A stretch of DNA of 64,000 nucleotides from Sebastes aleutianus (GCA_916700875.1 CAKAKS010000031.1:9958977-10022976); one strand, 5' to 3'; numbered from the stretch's first letter, positions 13,994-26,684 are shown. Program-made: numbers and translations. Notes: generated from the letters alone by a model not told the origin.

Positions 13994-15294
13994 GGGCTGT
14001 CAATCGATTCAAATATTTAATCGCAATTAATCGCATTATTGTCCGTAGTTAATCACAAAGTAATCACACATTTTTTTATCTGTTCAAAATGTACCTTAAA
14101 GGGAGATTTGTCAAGTATTCAATACTCTTATCAACATGGGAGTGGACAAATATGTTTGTTTTATGCAAATGTACATATAAATGTATTATTAGAAATCAAT
14201 TAACAACACAAAACAACGACAAACATTGTCCAGAAACCCTCACAGGTACTGCATTTAGCATACAAAATATGCTCAAATCATAACATGCCCAACAGGCAAC
14301 AACAGCTGTCAGTGTGTCAGTGTGCTGACTTGACTATGACTTGCCCAAAACTGCATGTGATTATCATAAAGTGGGCATGTCTGTAAAGGCATGTCTCGTG
14401 GGTACCATGGATGTATTAAAAGAACTGGATACAGCGTTGGAGGCGGGGCCCCGGTCATTCCTATGAGAGTTGCTCATTGGCGCATGAATCCTAAATGGCT
14501 CGACTTCCGTCTGGAAAAGTACCCAGATCTTGCCGGATCTTGGGCAACTGGGACAGTTGCGTCCGCTCGGTCATGTGACTCGGTCACGGGGTCCCAACGT
14601 CACGCCGTTGTCACGGCTTGCGCTCATTCACATGAACGGAGGAAGGGAAATAAATCTGGATTCAGCTATTAGTGCATTTTACAACTTTAAAAACTTAATT
14701 TTTTTAAATAAGGGCTATTAGAGTGTTCGTACTAGGAAGTTGATTCACCTCAAAAAAAATTCTCCGCTGAGTTACAGACGTCTCTTTCCCAATGTAAGTC
14801 TATTTGGGCCCAACGGCATCCCGTGAGTGACACGGAAGTTGCAGTACTGCCGTTTGGCCACTACGAAAGTCCGGATCGTCGACCGGCGCACTTCTTGGGG
14901 TTTGGTGGGTACCCCTAGAACCCATTTTTATTCACATATCTTGAGGTCAGAAGTCAAGGGGCCCCTTTGAAAAAGGCTATGCAAGTTTTACCTCGGCAAA
15001 ATTTAGCATAAGTTTGGAGCGTTATTTAGCCTCCTTCTCGACAAGATGACGACAAGCTAGTATGACATGGTTTGTACCAATGGATTCCTTAGGTTTTCTA
15101 GTTTTGTGTGATTCCAGTATCATCACTCTAGCTTTAAAACGGAACCCGCTACAACCTCCAGAAGGATCAAGTAGCAGCCGGGCCCGACGGTGGCCCATCG
15201 GATTTTTTTCGCAAGTTGTGTTAATGCATTAAAGAAATTGGTGGTGAAAAAACAAATTAGTGTTAACATGTTATCACGTAAACTTTGACAGCCC
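13994..15294 (+). mobile_element. TIR element with TA duplication, carrying a nested insertion
   Basis: Ends GGGCTGTCAA and TTGACAGCCC are inverted and flanked by TA on both sides (13992-13993, 15295-15296), as for Tc1/mariner-type insertions. It is 1301 bp; the related copy at 22005-22707 is 703 bp because it lacks 14407-14913. No transposase frame. Confidence 0.85.
14407..14913. mobile_element. Nested 0.5-kb insertion with 9-bp target duplication
   Basis: GTGGGTACC occurs at 14398-14406 and again at 14905-14913. The sister element at 22005-22707 has only one copy and reads straight through. The inserted 498 bp includes GCGTTGGAGGCGGGGCCCC and TCGACTTCCGTCTGG. I saw no clear inverted ends. 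Confidence 0.8.
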
Positions 15295-16375
15295 TATAAG
15301 AAAAATGGTTTTACTTATGTTTGCTGGTGGCTCTTCTGTGGCCTTTAACTTGCAAGAACACCAAGTGAGAACTGGACTTAAAGCCAGTATTGAAAAAATA
15401 ATTTGTTTGCAAATGCTGTCGAACTGGGAGGAAAAAACAGTATCCTCACGTGCAGCTTGGTCAAAGGGAGAAGCTTGTGCGTTGCGGTTCGAGAAGACAT
15501 GCACCCAAAGGACGGGTCTTTTAAAACACAATCAATAACATGGCAGTGTGGACCATGTCGCATGCGCCGGTCCTATAAAAACTTCAGAAACTCCAGGCTG
15601 TGGTGACGGAAGCCACATGTCGTGCTTCTTGATGATCACAAACATGATATTTTTTGCCTGTGCAAACATGCCAAGCTATGATTGGTTTGACAACACTGTC
15701 AGTCTAATGCTTTCTGTGTCACTAGACATGCAGGAGCTGCGGAGGAGGCACCATCATGCCCTCCTTCGGGCTCTCTGTGACAACTGAAAACTCCAGTAGT
15801 TAAGTGGCGCCGTGGAAAAATCTTCATGTCCTGCAGCAAGCCAAGAAATCAGCCGTCTTCAAATCTTAAATGAAGGCTCAGAGCTACCATCTGTGTTCAT
15901 TAAAACATAAGGCACCGCAGGACCTCACCACTTTGACCAAGCTTGTTTTGTCGTGTCCATTTCCATGAGAATGCATATTTGTTAATATCACTGAGACATT
16001 TGTCATTTTGTATTTCACTTTCTTCATAACTCCTTTGCTTTATTTACTTGTCTATTAGATCTCTGCAGGATCTTTGCATTTGTAACTAGCTGCTTTTTGA
16101 TTAATTATGGATAGAACTTGCTTCCATCCAGGTTTGCGTGTGTGCGAGACGGTGTGCGTGTCGTGCCTGCCCGTCCGTGGCTTAGCCTTGAGAGTTCAGA
16201 GCAGGTTCTGGCTTGCTCTACTCTGGGAAACTTTGAGCTGAGCAAATAGCTGGGTCTGTTTTCCTGGCTGCCGCCGCACTCGTGAGCCATGTGTATGCGC
16301 TGCGAGCACTTGTATGCATGCGGTCTATGCGCACTGTAGTGTGCGAATTGTAAAGTGTTGTGTCTGTGTGGTGAA

Positions 16376-16378
<3 letters not shown>

Positions 16379-16407
<29 letters not shown>
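16379..16407. repeat. (GT)n microsatellite
   Basis: 29 bp of GT inside a spurious 204-codon frame. Confidence 0.95.
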
Positions 16408-16408
<1 letters not shown>

Positions 16409-17181
16409 GGCAGAATACAAAGAGGAGAATACAGAGTGTACTGAGGGAGAGATGAGCTTCATTCCCACAGACAACACAGGAGATGACACCTCTGCTATTC
16501 CCACACCTCCACTGTCTAGCCGCTCTCTCCCGTCCCGACCTCAGTTACCGCAGAGGCAAACACCGCTCTGCATGTGCACACAGAGAGGAGAGGACACACT
16601 GTTGCGTTGGGTGGGTGGGTGTCTGCTCCCGATTTTGCAGTCTTCGCTAAACTTTTCCTGGATAAAGAGAGACAAACTGGCTTTAAGTGAGCGACTGGAG
16701 TGGTTTGATTTACAGCCCACCTCTAAGTGGAATGCTGTTTGCTGGGTGGAGCTCAGGTGTGTTTACAAGGCTTTTAGCACTGACATGCTGTCAGGACGGC
16801 CTACAGACGAGTGTGTGTGTGTGTGTGTGCGCACGTTAGGGGCCGGCAAACAAGAGGTTACTAATGTCCCACCATGGGAGACTGTTACCACCTTTACCAT
16901 GAAGAGCCAGGACAGCATGGCCATGTGAACGTTAGTGAGGCGTAAACGCTCTCTCGACACACACACTCACACACTGATCTGATCTTTCTGTAGCACCCCT
17001 TTCACGCCAAAGCACCCACTAAGGAAAAATGTCTGTGTGTGAATTGGTCAACACAGGTTTTCATGCTCTAAGACCCCGGTCTACACCTGGTTTTAACAAA
17101 GGTCTGACACTTTACGACTTGAAAAGGTGAACTCTGGTCACTATTGATACCATAGCGTTACTAAAGTAAAGTTACACTTAC

Positions 17182-17761
17182 TTAAACTACATTTTCGTTT
17201 TAAAACGCATAACTTTTGCGACGTTTATGCCTAGCGTCCACACTACTCCAGCGTTTTCGAGCCCCTAAACAGAGACATTTGAAAACGCTGATGACTCTGT
17301 GTAAGTAAAACGATGATGCAGACACCCATTACCCACTCTTGATTTGGGTATTATCAGTCATGACGTGTCCTTCCCTGATCTGCACACCCCATCATATGAA
17401 CCTTTTCAAGAAGAAAACAAACCACCAGTGGTTAATTTCAACATGGATTACGAGTTACAAGCGTCGCTGTCCTTGTTGTCTATGCTAGCAGCTGTTTCGC
17501 AGTTAAATTCTGCCTTTTATAATGCTACTACTGCCTACATGCGCAAGAGGCAAGCTATTATTCGAGCGCTTTACATCAATTATTGTGTCCAGCACTGCTT
17601 CCTGTTTACACCGGCACGCGCATGCCCAGTGTACGTGAATGGTCATGTGATATGCATTTTCAGGCGTGGTAATATGAACGGAGATCAATTCTGAAACGGC
17701 CCTAAAAAAGCTTGTCTGGACAAAGATCGTTTTACACGTTTCACACGTGGATGTAGCCTTA
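17182..17761. mobile_element. Probable TIR element (MITE)
   Basis: TACATTTTCGTTTTAAAACG at the left is loosely inverted to CGTTTTACAC ... CGTGGATGTAGCC at the right. GCGTCCACACTACTCCAGCG is the internal signature of a common fish repeat. The open frame at 17344-17694 lies wholly inside it and is not a gene. Confidence 0.6.
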
Positions 17762-17829
17762 CAGTTTCACACACATGTCTGCTTAATCTCTATAAACAGA
17801 TTCTGCATTCACATGTAGAATCTGTAGGC

Positions 17830-18290
17830 AACGGGACAATATTTTGGTATCGGAAGCTCGTTTGTAGCCCGAGTAGCATTTACCAATCACGTTCGAGCAG
17901 GCTTTGGTTGAATGCAGGTAAACCGTCCGTGCGGCAAGCAAAAGAGGCGGAACGCATTGGGCCAAAATGCAATCTGGGAGCCCACCTGCTATCGTCTGAC
18001 GATGATTTCGCTTTTTATTGGTTTAAAATTAGCTTGTAAACTGGCTACTTGTGGAAGAAAAAGCAATCATACATATCATCTCTCAACTCCAATTCCAGTG
18101 ACACATCTCAAGTTGCTAATCGGACTGGAAAACAATGAGCACCATGGAAAAGGATTGGTCTTGGCCCGGATTTCCACTGGCTACACTAAAACCCCAGAAA
18201 TATAGCCCCTTGCCCCCAGAGGCTTATCCATCGTCAGACCAATCGCCAATGGGTTCCGAGATTGATTTCTGCTATGTGACTGATAAATGT
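17830..18290. repeat. Unclassified probable repeat
   Basis: A stretch with CGTCTGACGATGATTTCGC and CGTCAGACCAATCGCCAATG looks like diverged dispersed repeat sequence. GTCTGACGAT and ATCGTCAGAC are inverted around 17994 and 18230. No coding content. Confidence 0.4.
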
Positions 18291-18769
18291 CACCATCTAC
18301 TCCATTAGGATTGAGGGCTCAGTGTGTTTTGTCAAACAACGTAAGAAACCCACCGCTCCCCCACACGCTTCTTGCGTCAGACTTGGAGGGAGGCTGTCCA
18401 ACAATTTTTGTAGTTTTCAAAAAAACAAACACGCACAAACAGGTATGCAGAACTGTGAGTCAGACAGTAGTCAGGGTTTTAATTTCTCTCTCAAGCTCTT
18501 TGTTCACACAACTAATTCTGTCACCTTTCATATGTACAAACAAGTGCAACGCCAGAAATGCCTTCGAGGAAAGATCGTCAAAACATGTGCGCTGTTGTCC
18601 CTAATTGAGCTGTTTTATCACGACTCCCGCCTCTCTATGACAGCGGGATTTTCACCTTGCCTTCAGGGTGTAGCTGCTTGGAACAGCTATACACACTTCT
18701 GCCTTCAGACGTCGCAAAACTAGTTTGTTTCGAGCATACTCCGGCCTTTCTAGTGTCTATAGTTTCAGA

Positions 18770-18880
18770 TGCAGGCTTTGTGTCACACTGACAACCAAGT
18801 AATTAGAAGGTCTGTCCTCGACCAAAGAAACTCCTAGTCGACTAACACCAAAACGACCAACTAAGAGGGGGCAGCCCTAG
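18770..18880. repeat. MITE end fragment, GGGCTG type
   Basis: Minus-strand TAGGGCTGCCCCCTCTTAG continues into TTAGTCGACTAGGAGTTTC, matching a common fish element end. The other end was not found, so it is probably truncated. Confidence 0.5.
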
Positions 18881-18971
18881 TAATTTGCCAGTGACCATTA
18901 GGATGCAAATATTGCTTAATTAACATGTGTTCAACATCCTTTGTCATACACTTGGTTTGTGCGTATTTGGC

Positions 18972-19282
18972 AGAGCTGCAGCAATGAATCGATGAGTTGT
19001 CAACTATTAAATTAATCGGCAACTTTTTTTGATAATCAATTTATCAGTTTGAGTAATTTTTTAAGAAAAGTTCTCTGAATCCAGCTTCTTTAGGTTTTGT
19101 TACTCCTCTATGACAGTAGGGTGAATATCTTTGAGTTGTGGACAAAACAAGACATTTAAGGAAGTCATCTTGGTCTTTGGAAAATACTGTTTGGCATTTT
19201 ATAGACCAAACAACTAATCGATTAATCAAGAAAATAATTGAAACATTAATTTACAATGAAAATGATCATTAGTTGCAGCTCT
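18972..19282. mobile_element. TIR element (MITE), AGAGCTGCA type
   Basis: AGAGCTGCAGCAATGA at the left is mirrored by TCATTAGTTGCAGCTCT at the right. It is 311 bp and AT-rich, with ATTAATCG words. It ends 210 bp before the exd3 exon at 19493. Non-coding. Confidence 0.8.
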
Positions 19283-19492
19283 AGTAGTTGGGCACATGGG
19301 AGTTGCCAGCGACTGTGAAGTGATCATACTAATCTATATTTCAATAGGCTGTAATATACTGTACATAACATATGTCCTCTTATTCCTCTTCTTCATATTT
19401 TTCTCTTCATGACATTTTTGATGAGTGAAAGATCTTGAAAACACTTCTTTTAACACTGCTGCTAATGACGTTTTTTGTATCCGTTTGTCCAG

Positions 19493-19559
19493 GCGTGTAA
19501 CAGTGATGAGTATGCGGAGGTGCCCAGGAAGGACATGGTCAGGATGCTTAAACAGAAAG
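19493..19559 (+). CDS. exd3: exd3 penultimate coding exon
   Basis: 67-nt exon preceded by a pyrimidine-rich tract ending TTTGTCCAG and followed by donor GTCAGT. It encodes 22 residues plus one base of a glycine codon. It starts in phase 0, which matches the human CQ|ACN junction as I remember it. Confidence 0.85.
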
Positions 19560-20088
19560 GTCAGTCAAACCACACTTTTAGTGGACTCATTATGATACTG
19601 AGTAGAATACAGTATACAAGGATGTACTGTATCTACATGCCATTAGTTCATATTTTCACTTCTGTTTAGTGTAGTGTTGAACTTGGTATGGCTAACCTCA
19701 CTTAATTTTGACATTAAATGTCTGTATTTTCTTTGTAGGATTTCTGCCGGACCAGGACAACACTGACCACACACAACAACAACAACAGCGAGGTGACATT
19801 CTGACCCCCTGTGCGACCCCTGAAATCCCCAGGTATGTTCAGTGTCAGTGGGCCCCCCTCTCAGGGCTGGACCCCGACACCCTGACCTTTCCCGGGGGGG
19901 CGCCCGTACAGCTCCACACCGTGCCCCCTGCCCTCCTGCCGAGGATACCGCTCTTCTACGTCTGCACCAGATGTGGCAAGGTGTTCTGGGAAGGCTCTCA
20001 CTACGGCCGCGTCCTCTCCATGTTTCAGGACGTCTTGCACATAACACACGAGGACAATGAATCGGCTGCAGCGGAACAGCAGAACTGA
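19493..20088 (+). CDS. exd3: EXD3 C-terminal end (last two coding exons; partial gene)
   Basis: These are the last two coding exons of exonuclease 3'-5' domain containing 3, the vertebrate Mut-7-like protein. The window holds 138 residues plus the stop. Exon A (19493-19559) opens with ACNSDEYAEVP and exon B (19739-20088) ends at TGA 20086-20088. The split glycine codon (phase 1) joins cleanly across a GTCAGT donor and a TTTGTAG acceptor. FYVCTRCGKVFWEGSH and the cysteine of ACN belong to the Mut7-C zinc-ribbon region. Human EXD3, recalled from memory, has ACNCDQY and FYCCTGCGKVFWDGSH at the same places. The exonuclease domain itself, including its DEDDy catalytic residues, is not in this window. 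A short Q5 run sits between the two conserved blocks. The next gene, nrarp, follows on the same strand, as in human 9q34. Family assignment is firm; the nuclease role is inferred from the family. Confidence 0.9.
19739..20088 (+). CDS. exd3: exd3 terminal coding exon
   Basis: 350-nt exon after acceptor TTTGTAG. It carries a Q5 run (CAA/CAG codons), a proline-rich linker and the CTRCGKVFWEGSH zinc-ribbon motif, and it ends QQN-stop. The coding part is clearly GC-richer than its AT-rich surroundings. Confidence 0.88.
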
Positions 20089-20715
20089 CTGACGTAGAGC
20101 TGCTGCACTTTACCCTCAAAAACATCCAGAATACTGTTTTACACATTTAGAACCGCCCTGTCATGAAATCCAATTTGATTTTTTCTAATTTATGCGATAA
20201 CGGTTATAAAAGAGGCACATCTGAATTTCATCTGAAATATCCCTTGAAATAATCTGATTTCCTGTTAACCATCTGGTATTCAAATTTGACAGTCATACCA
20301 AAAAAAAACAGATGTATATAGTTTCGACGGTTTTAAATCTATTGCTAGAAGTCAGTGAACCAAAGACAGGTCACGCTATGATCGCGTTTTGTCTGGGTTA
20401 TTTTTGTTATTGATTGTAATCACTGTTGCGCCACATTTTATGGTGGTTTATTGTTTGGATCGTATTGAGAAAATTGTTCGTCAAGAATTTTCCCTCACTG
20501 GGGGAATTAAATCATCAAACGATTCTGTTTCCGTTTAACACATTTTAAAACTTTTTTTTAATTGTTGCAGTTAAATGATGACAGAACTCTGTTCTTTGGC
20601 CTTTTTTATCAGCCTGTGCTACTGTATTTTTTCATTTTCTGTCATTACATGTGTATATATTTTTAATTATTTAGCTGGAATATGCGTTAATAAAGTGCTT
20701 TTCATTCATTTATTA
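20089..20715 (+). other. exd3: exd3 3' UTR
   Basis: AT-rich sequence after the exd3 stop codon. The first good polyadenylation hexamer is AATAAA at 20689-20694, with T/G-rich sequence downstream. The end point is an estimate, about 20 bases past the hexamer. Confidence 0.6.
20689..20694 (+). terminator. exd3: exd3 polyadenylation signal AATAAA
   Basis: Canonical AATAAA about 600 bases after the exd3 stop, in the context GTTAATAAAGTGC, with GT-rich sequence some 60 bases downstream. No earlier canonical hexamer follows the stop. Confidence 0.6.
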
Positions 20716-20913
20716 ACCTGTGAGAAGTCACAATCATTCCTGTCGGGTACTATTTGATGTGTTTCAGAATTCGCAAAACAGATGGTACCGGACTAAAAGA
20801 GTGGACAGATTGATGAGATCATAAGCTTCACTGATGTCTGTCAGGTGTAACACTAACAGTGTGGGGGTTTCCTGCCCCGAGGCTGAAGAGCAGACGGGTC
20901 ACAGAGTAACCCA

Positions 20914-20941
20914 ACACACACACACACACACACACACACAC
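20914..20941. repeat. (CA)n microsatellite
   Basis: 28 bp of CA downstream of exd3. Confidence 0.95.
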
Positions 20942-22004
20942 CGCCTGAATCCCTTCATACCTTAACTCTCCTCTTCTTCTGTTCACATTGGATTTGTGTG
21001 ACTGCAGAAAATGAGATTCCCCAAAAGAGTTTTAAGAGATCTAATGTGGGAAATTCTGCAATTAAAGATGTTCTGGTGTTTTCTGGATAAATGCCTAGTA
21101 TGCATTTTGTCGAGACTGAATGCTGAGTTAAAATCTTTTTACACTCATAAAAACTTAAGAAACCCAAACCACAGCCAGATGTGCACTTTATTTAATTGAT
21201 GACTTGCATCAAAAAAAAAAAAAAAAAGCCACAGTGATTTCCAAAGACAGGTCATACTGTGAATCACTGAGGTAAATGGGTTTTCAGTGTGTTGGAATCA
21301 CAGCGGCTGCAGAGGGAAGTCAGAGATTTGAACCTCGGGATGATTCAGTGACACTTGACAATGATTTACATCTCCTCTTTGACGGTTAAGTTGAAAGCAT
21401 TTCTCCAGAACATGCGACCTGATTCTCATATCATGAGTAACCAGTTTACAGATGTAAAGTCTTTCAATGTGTGAAAGCTGAAATTCTTGGATCATTAACT
21501 TCCCAAGCTGTCAGTTTGCAGGGAGCTGAGCTTTCTGCTGTGGAAATAGAAATGACTTTGGAATGAGGTGTTATCTAACCAAATGACTTTGGAAGAAGTG
21601 GACATTTTTCAACATCCCACGTTTGAACGGCAGGTCGGGACCTCCACACGCAAGTAATGTAACACCAGTTGCATAACCTTTTCTGTTGCAGTAAGTAATG
21701 TCACACCATCAATTACGCAGTTATCTCTGAGGACTTTATAAGTATTGTCACTTGTGAAGAATAATGTGACAAAAGTGGGTGTCAGTGGCCGTGAATGTGA
21801 TGTTCACCATCCATTATGAGCCGAATGTGAACCGGCTGCTCAGATGTTATAGGTAAAATCTAACATCTAGGTTACAACAAAAATGATTGGGCAAAGGAGA
21901 TCATGTGGATTACGGTCTCAGACTTACGCGACTTACAGGTTCTCAAGCAGATCATCCTGTAATGATATGATATATGTTTATTAGTTATTCTTAAACTTGA
22001 ATTA

Positions 22005-22707
22005 GGGATGTCAAAGTTAAAGTTAAGTTTAACGCCACTAATTTCTTTAACGCATTAAAGCAACTTGCGATTTTTAGGTTGTAGCGGGCTCAGTTTTAAA
22101 GCTCGAGTGAACATACTGGTATCATATGAAACTACAAAACCTAATGAATCCATTGCAAACCACCATACGAGCTTGTCGTCAAGGAGGCTAAATAACGCTC
22201 CAAACTTACGTAAAGATTTTGGCGAGGAAAAACTGTCATGGCCATTTTCAAAGAGGTACCCTGACCTCTGACCTCAAGATATGTGAATGAAAATGGGTTC
22301 TATGGGTACCCACGAGTCTCCCCTTTACAGACATGCCCACTTTATGATAATCACATGCAGTTTGGGGCAAGTCATAGTCAAGTCAGCACACTGACACACT
22401 GACAGCTGTTGTTGCCTGTTGGGCTGCAGTTTGGCATGTTATGATTTGAGCATATTATTCTATGCTAAATGCAGTACCTGTGAGGGTTTCTGGACAACAT
22501 TTGTCGTCGTTTGTGTTATTAATTGATATCTAATAATAAATATATACATACATTTGCAGAAAGCAAGCATATTTGCCCACTCCCATGTTGATAAGAGTAT
22601 TAAATACTTGAAAAATAATATCCCTTTAAGGTACATTTTGAACAGAGAAAAAAATGTGATTAATTTGCAATTAATCGCGATTAAATATTTGAATCGATTG
22701 ACAGCCC
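22005..22707 (-). mobile_element. TIR element, internally shorter copy of the 13994-15294 family
   Basis: Left end GGGATGTCAAAGTTAA and right end AATCGATTGACAGCCC are the inverted counterpart of the 13994-15294 element. It is 703 bp and lacks the nested 0.5-kb insertion. It is inverted relative to the first copy and lies beyond the exd3 polyadenylation signal. No transposase. Confidence 0.85.
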
Positions 22708-23500
22708 TGCTTTAAATGTTTTAGTGTAAGATATTGAGGATAATCCTGTTGTGAGTTTTAGAGGTTTGAAATATTTGGTATTTCACCAACTACATATAGT
22801 AGCGGTACCACTTTCTAACAAGGCACCAAACACAAAGAAATGCCATTTCATTCATCGTTTTATTTATTCTTCATTCATGCATTTAGATGGGGAAGCAGGT
22901 TTCCAACTCCAACAACTATATTAAACTATATTAAATCTCAATTTCAGACTTTCAGGTGCAGAAAAAGGATGATGATAAACTGGATGCATGAGTGATCTTG
23001 CCAGCAGAAGATGGCCATTGAGATCCTTCTGTAGGGGAGACTAGCCTGATTATTATAGAAAAATTATATCATATAGAAGAAAAAAAAAATCCACAAAATG
23101 AAAGTTGAACAAGACGCCTCATGATATTTTTTTTATATAAAACATGTCATCCCAAATATACATCCAGGAATACAAAAAATCTTGGCACATTGCCTTGTGT
23201 TTTTTTGTAGCAGAACTGTATAATAACTACAGTAACATTGAGGTACTTTTATTGCTATGGGTGACACCCTATAGCTCCCAAATAAGCCCCTCTCTGTGCG
23301 TCTTGTCCGGGTGGTCGGAGGCACAGCCCCTTGCCTCTCCTCTGCGCAGAGAGAGCTGCGAGCTTTCTGCTGCAGCACCGTGTTATTTGATCCTTGCTCT
23401 TTCTTTGCTGGGAAGAAAAGCTCGCCTCTTTCCCACGCTCTGAGGACACGTGGTGCCCGGAATGAATTGGATTCAGAAGGCCCTCCCTTCTGGTACAACG

Positions 23501-23503
<3 letters not shown>

Positions 23504-23543
<40 letters not shown>

Positions 23544-23580
23544 GTCTCTCTGTCTCTCTCTCTCTCTCAATCTCTCTCTC

Positions 23581-23619
<39 letters not shown>
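23504..23619. repeat. Compound (CT)n microsatellite
   Basis: 116 bp of CT with GTCTCT and AATCTC interruptions. Confidence 0.97.
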
Positions 23620-25096
23620 TCTGGCATGAATGTAAAAGAGCAATATTGCCAAATCGTAATGATAAAAAAAATGGACATTTTTTACATGACAGCTTTTCCT
23701 TCGTGCGTGAGTTTTCCGATCTGGACTCTCCTCTTCAGCGACATGAATGCGCACAACATCCCCAGACGGGACGAGAGGAGAGGAGCTCCTCCCGTCTTGT
23801 CTGGCCCCGGCTGCCCCGGGTCTCGGCGCCAACACTCGGCACAGCGCACACCGATCTGTCCGGCGCTCCGACTGTGTGAGACTCTGGGTTCTCTCATACG
23901 GTCGCTGGGGGAAAAAAAAAAAAACACGTCTTGTTTATCAACACACAGCAATAGAACAGAGATATGGCTGCAAAAATAGAACCAGAATAGACTTTGTATT
24001 ATCTTTGTGTGACCATGTTTGTGGAGAATTGGCCTTCAGCAGCAGCCTCTGTGCTCAGGCGACCCCTCAGAACTGACTGCACAAAACCCAATTATGACTT
24101 GATTGACGTGCGCTTTTACGCACGCATGGAATGCGTCGTTTGTGGTCGCTTTAAACGTTTCACAGCTGTGTTAATAATTAGGCCCGTCCAAGAGAAAAAT
24201 CAGAGATTGTAAAAAAAAAAAGTATTTCATCACTGCTTGAAGTATGCCCACACAACAGCCTCATGATTGTATCTGGTTTCGGCTGCTTCCCAGACACACA
24301 TTACCAAGAAAGACTCAGGAGCAAAGTGGTGGTGGTGGTGGGGGTTGGGGGGGTACAGAAAGAGGAGAGCAAATGCCAAAGGGTTTGGGGGGAGAGACTC
24401 ATCCAATCGGAGAAACGTTTGGCTCCTGCGGTCTGTGCAAATGTTTTCCAAGTGTCCAGACGCACTGCAGCCAGAGCTCTGATAGCGGACAGATGTTCCT
24501 GATTTTCCAGAAGATGTTCTGCACCATTCATTCAGTAACCCTAAAAATACCAAATCTGAAGAAGTAACCGTAACCTTTACAATTTCCTAATGTACTGAGA
24601 GAGTTTTGAACTACAGACTATATGCCCATGCAGGTTAATGCTGTTGTTATATAAAGACTGTAGAGAGAGGAGCACACATCTGTTGCTGTATAGCCTACGG
24701 TAAAAAGGTCTCAGTTAGGTATTCACCACATTTCTACAAATGAGTCACAGCCGCAGTCTTTGTTTTTGGAGCATTTGCAGCTGTGGGCCACTTGTTGCAG
24801 AGGAACAAACAGCACGCAGACTCACAAACAGTCACCTGCAGATGCACCTAAACATGTCCAAAACAGATGAATCACAGTCTCTCCCACACAAACTATTTGG
24901 CCTATTGTCCATCATTTAAGATCTAAATTTCAACCATCAGTGACCAACAGAAAAAACGTGTTTCTGATTTCCTGGCAGGTGTCTGGTTAAATTCCATTGT
25001 AAACTGGGTTTAAACAAAGTTCAGGCCAATAGTTAAACCACAGCTCTAGATCAGCGTGCGTGGTATGTTAACTTGCACATAACTATGGCAACAATA

Positions 25097-25200
25097 CTGT
25101 AGGTTAAAGTCAAGTCAAATTTACTTATATAGTCCAAAATCACAGATTTGCCTCAAAGGTTTACAGTCTATACAGTATAGCCTACAACACACACTATCCT
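25097..25200 (+). repeat. Retroposon-like fragment
   Basis: AAGTCAAATTTACTTATATA and CACAGATTTGCCTCAAAGG match a common fish repeat ending from memory. Short fragment. Confidence 0.5.
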
Positions 25201-25479
25201 GAAGCTACTGACAGACTTTACAAAAGTGGATCATGCTGAGCTTTTGCCATAGTTTAAACCTTCATAAAGCACCCCAGGGTGTCCTGTAATAAAAAAATAA
25301 TGAACCCAAGCAATCCAGTTACATGATCGCTTCGTCCTTTAAAAAAAAAATACAGATAGATTTGATTAGTAAGTGACAGTGTGTGATGACAATGCTCCTA
25401 TATAGAAAGATATAGTACGAGGTGACATTGCTACAAATCTGTTATTTTTCTATACTGGGACACTTTGGAGTGCTGCATC

Positions 25480-25870
25480 ACACTTCTACAGGATCGATCT
25501 GGATTGATATACTGTATAGATTCAATGATCGTTGCTCCAATATCATCGATGCAAAGTGAAAATATCTTTAGTGTACGCCTTTATATTTTAAAATTACCAC
25601 TTTATATTTATTCTTGTTATTAAAAAGAATAAATTGTTTTTCATTTAAATGTCCGGAAGAGCCCAGAAATAAAATTGTCAAATCAATTTTTAGTTACTTT
25701 TTTGGGGGTTGATATAGATGTAACTGATTGTGTTAAATGGGCATATGATATCGTCTCATATCGATCGCAGCACCCTGAGTTTAATTGAAATTGTATCGTA
25801 GCAGACATCGTGATAGCAGCAAATATCGTATTGTTCAAAGTATTGATATATGGTATTTTGATGAAACTTG
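25480..25870. repeat. ATCGAT-rich dispersed repeat
   Basis: It is repeat-like and AT-rich, with GATCGATCTGG, CATATCGATCGCAGCACCCT and TCGTAGCAGACATCGTG, typical of fish 'GGGCTGxGTATCG' MITEs. Ends are not defined. Confidence 0.45.
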
Positions 25871-26626
25871 TGATGACTACCAAGAGAAGATAACTGCATA
25901 CTGTATATTGTGTATATATTTTTAAGTTAGTTTTTGTGGTAACATAACTTGAAGCATAAATACTGTCGTATGGTTTCATAAACCAGTTAACATTTATTTA
26001 AAACTGTTGTTGACCTACTTAAAATTTGTTTCAGGTGCCACAATTCATGAACTTTAATAAACAACCTGCCTGCTAAAGTCTAAAAAACAAACCTCATCCA
26101 TGACCATGATAATGCACTCCACGTGTGTTTATTATAGGAAGTAATGAAACTGGCTCTATCTAAAATAGGGCACCAGTCAGTTTTACAGTTTGATTTTGAT
26201 TTTTAGATTAAATAAACCAGGTTGTGACCTTGATACTGTATGTGGGGGATCTCTGTCGCTTGTCTGCTCTCCCACGCTAACGCACAGATGCGTAATCGCA
26301 TGTAGACAGATGCGGCCACAGACGTGCGCCAAAAATGTATACAGTTCAGAGTGTGGGAAAACGAGGACAGTGTGAAAGCCACCAAACCATCAGAGCGGAG
26401 AGCGGTTTTATAAAGTGTTACGCAGATGATGAGATGAAGTATATGGGGACGCCAAACGGTGCAAACGGCCCCGAGGGAGGCTGAGATGTGCAGGCTGTAT
26501 ACCTGCTGTGGTTTGCATGTATTTCTCTCTTTCTCTTTTCTTCTCCTGCTCTGTCACTTTCACATGCATTCTCTCTGTCAAACCCTGCGTCTATCTATCA
26601 ATATCTATCACCACCTTCAGCCCTGC

Positions 26627-26630
<4 letters not shown>

Positions 26631-26682
<52 letters not shown>
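26631..26682. repeat. (CA)26 microsatellite
   Basis: 52 bp of CA, 2 kb upstream of the putative nrarp start. Confidence 0.97.

Positions 26683-26684
<2 letters not shown>

Noticed and set aside
16314..16928. 204-codon open frame
   Set aside because: It runs through a GT microsatellite and anonymous sequence, with no recognised domain and no splice or family support.
17344..17694. 116-codon frame beginning MGIISHDVSFPD
   Set aside because: It lies entirely inside a dispersed TIR element and has no transposase motif.
23133..23979. Overlapping long frames on both strands (181 and 227 codons)
   Set aside because: They are held open by the compound CT repeat (RE/SL runs). The flanks show no homology, although a GC-rich patch near 23.8 kb was noted.
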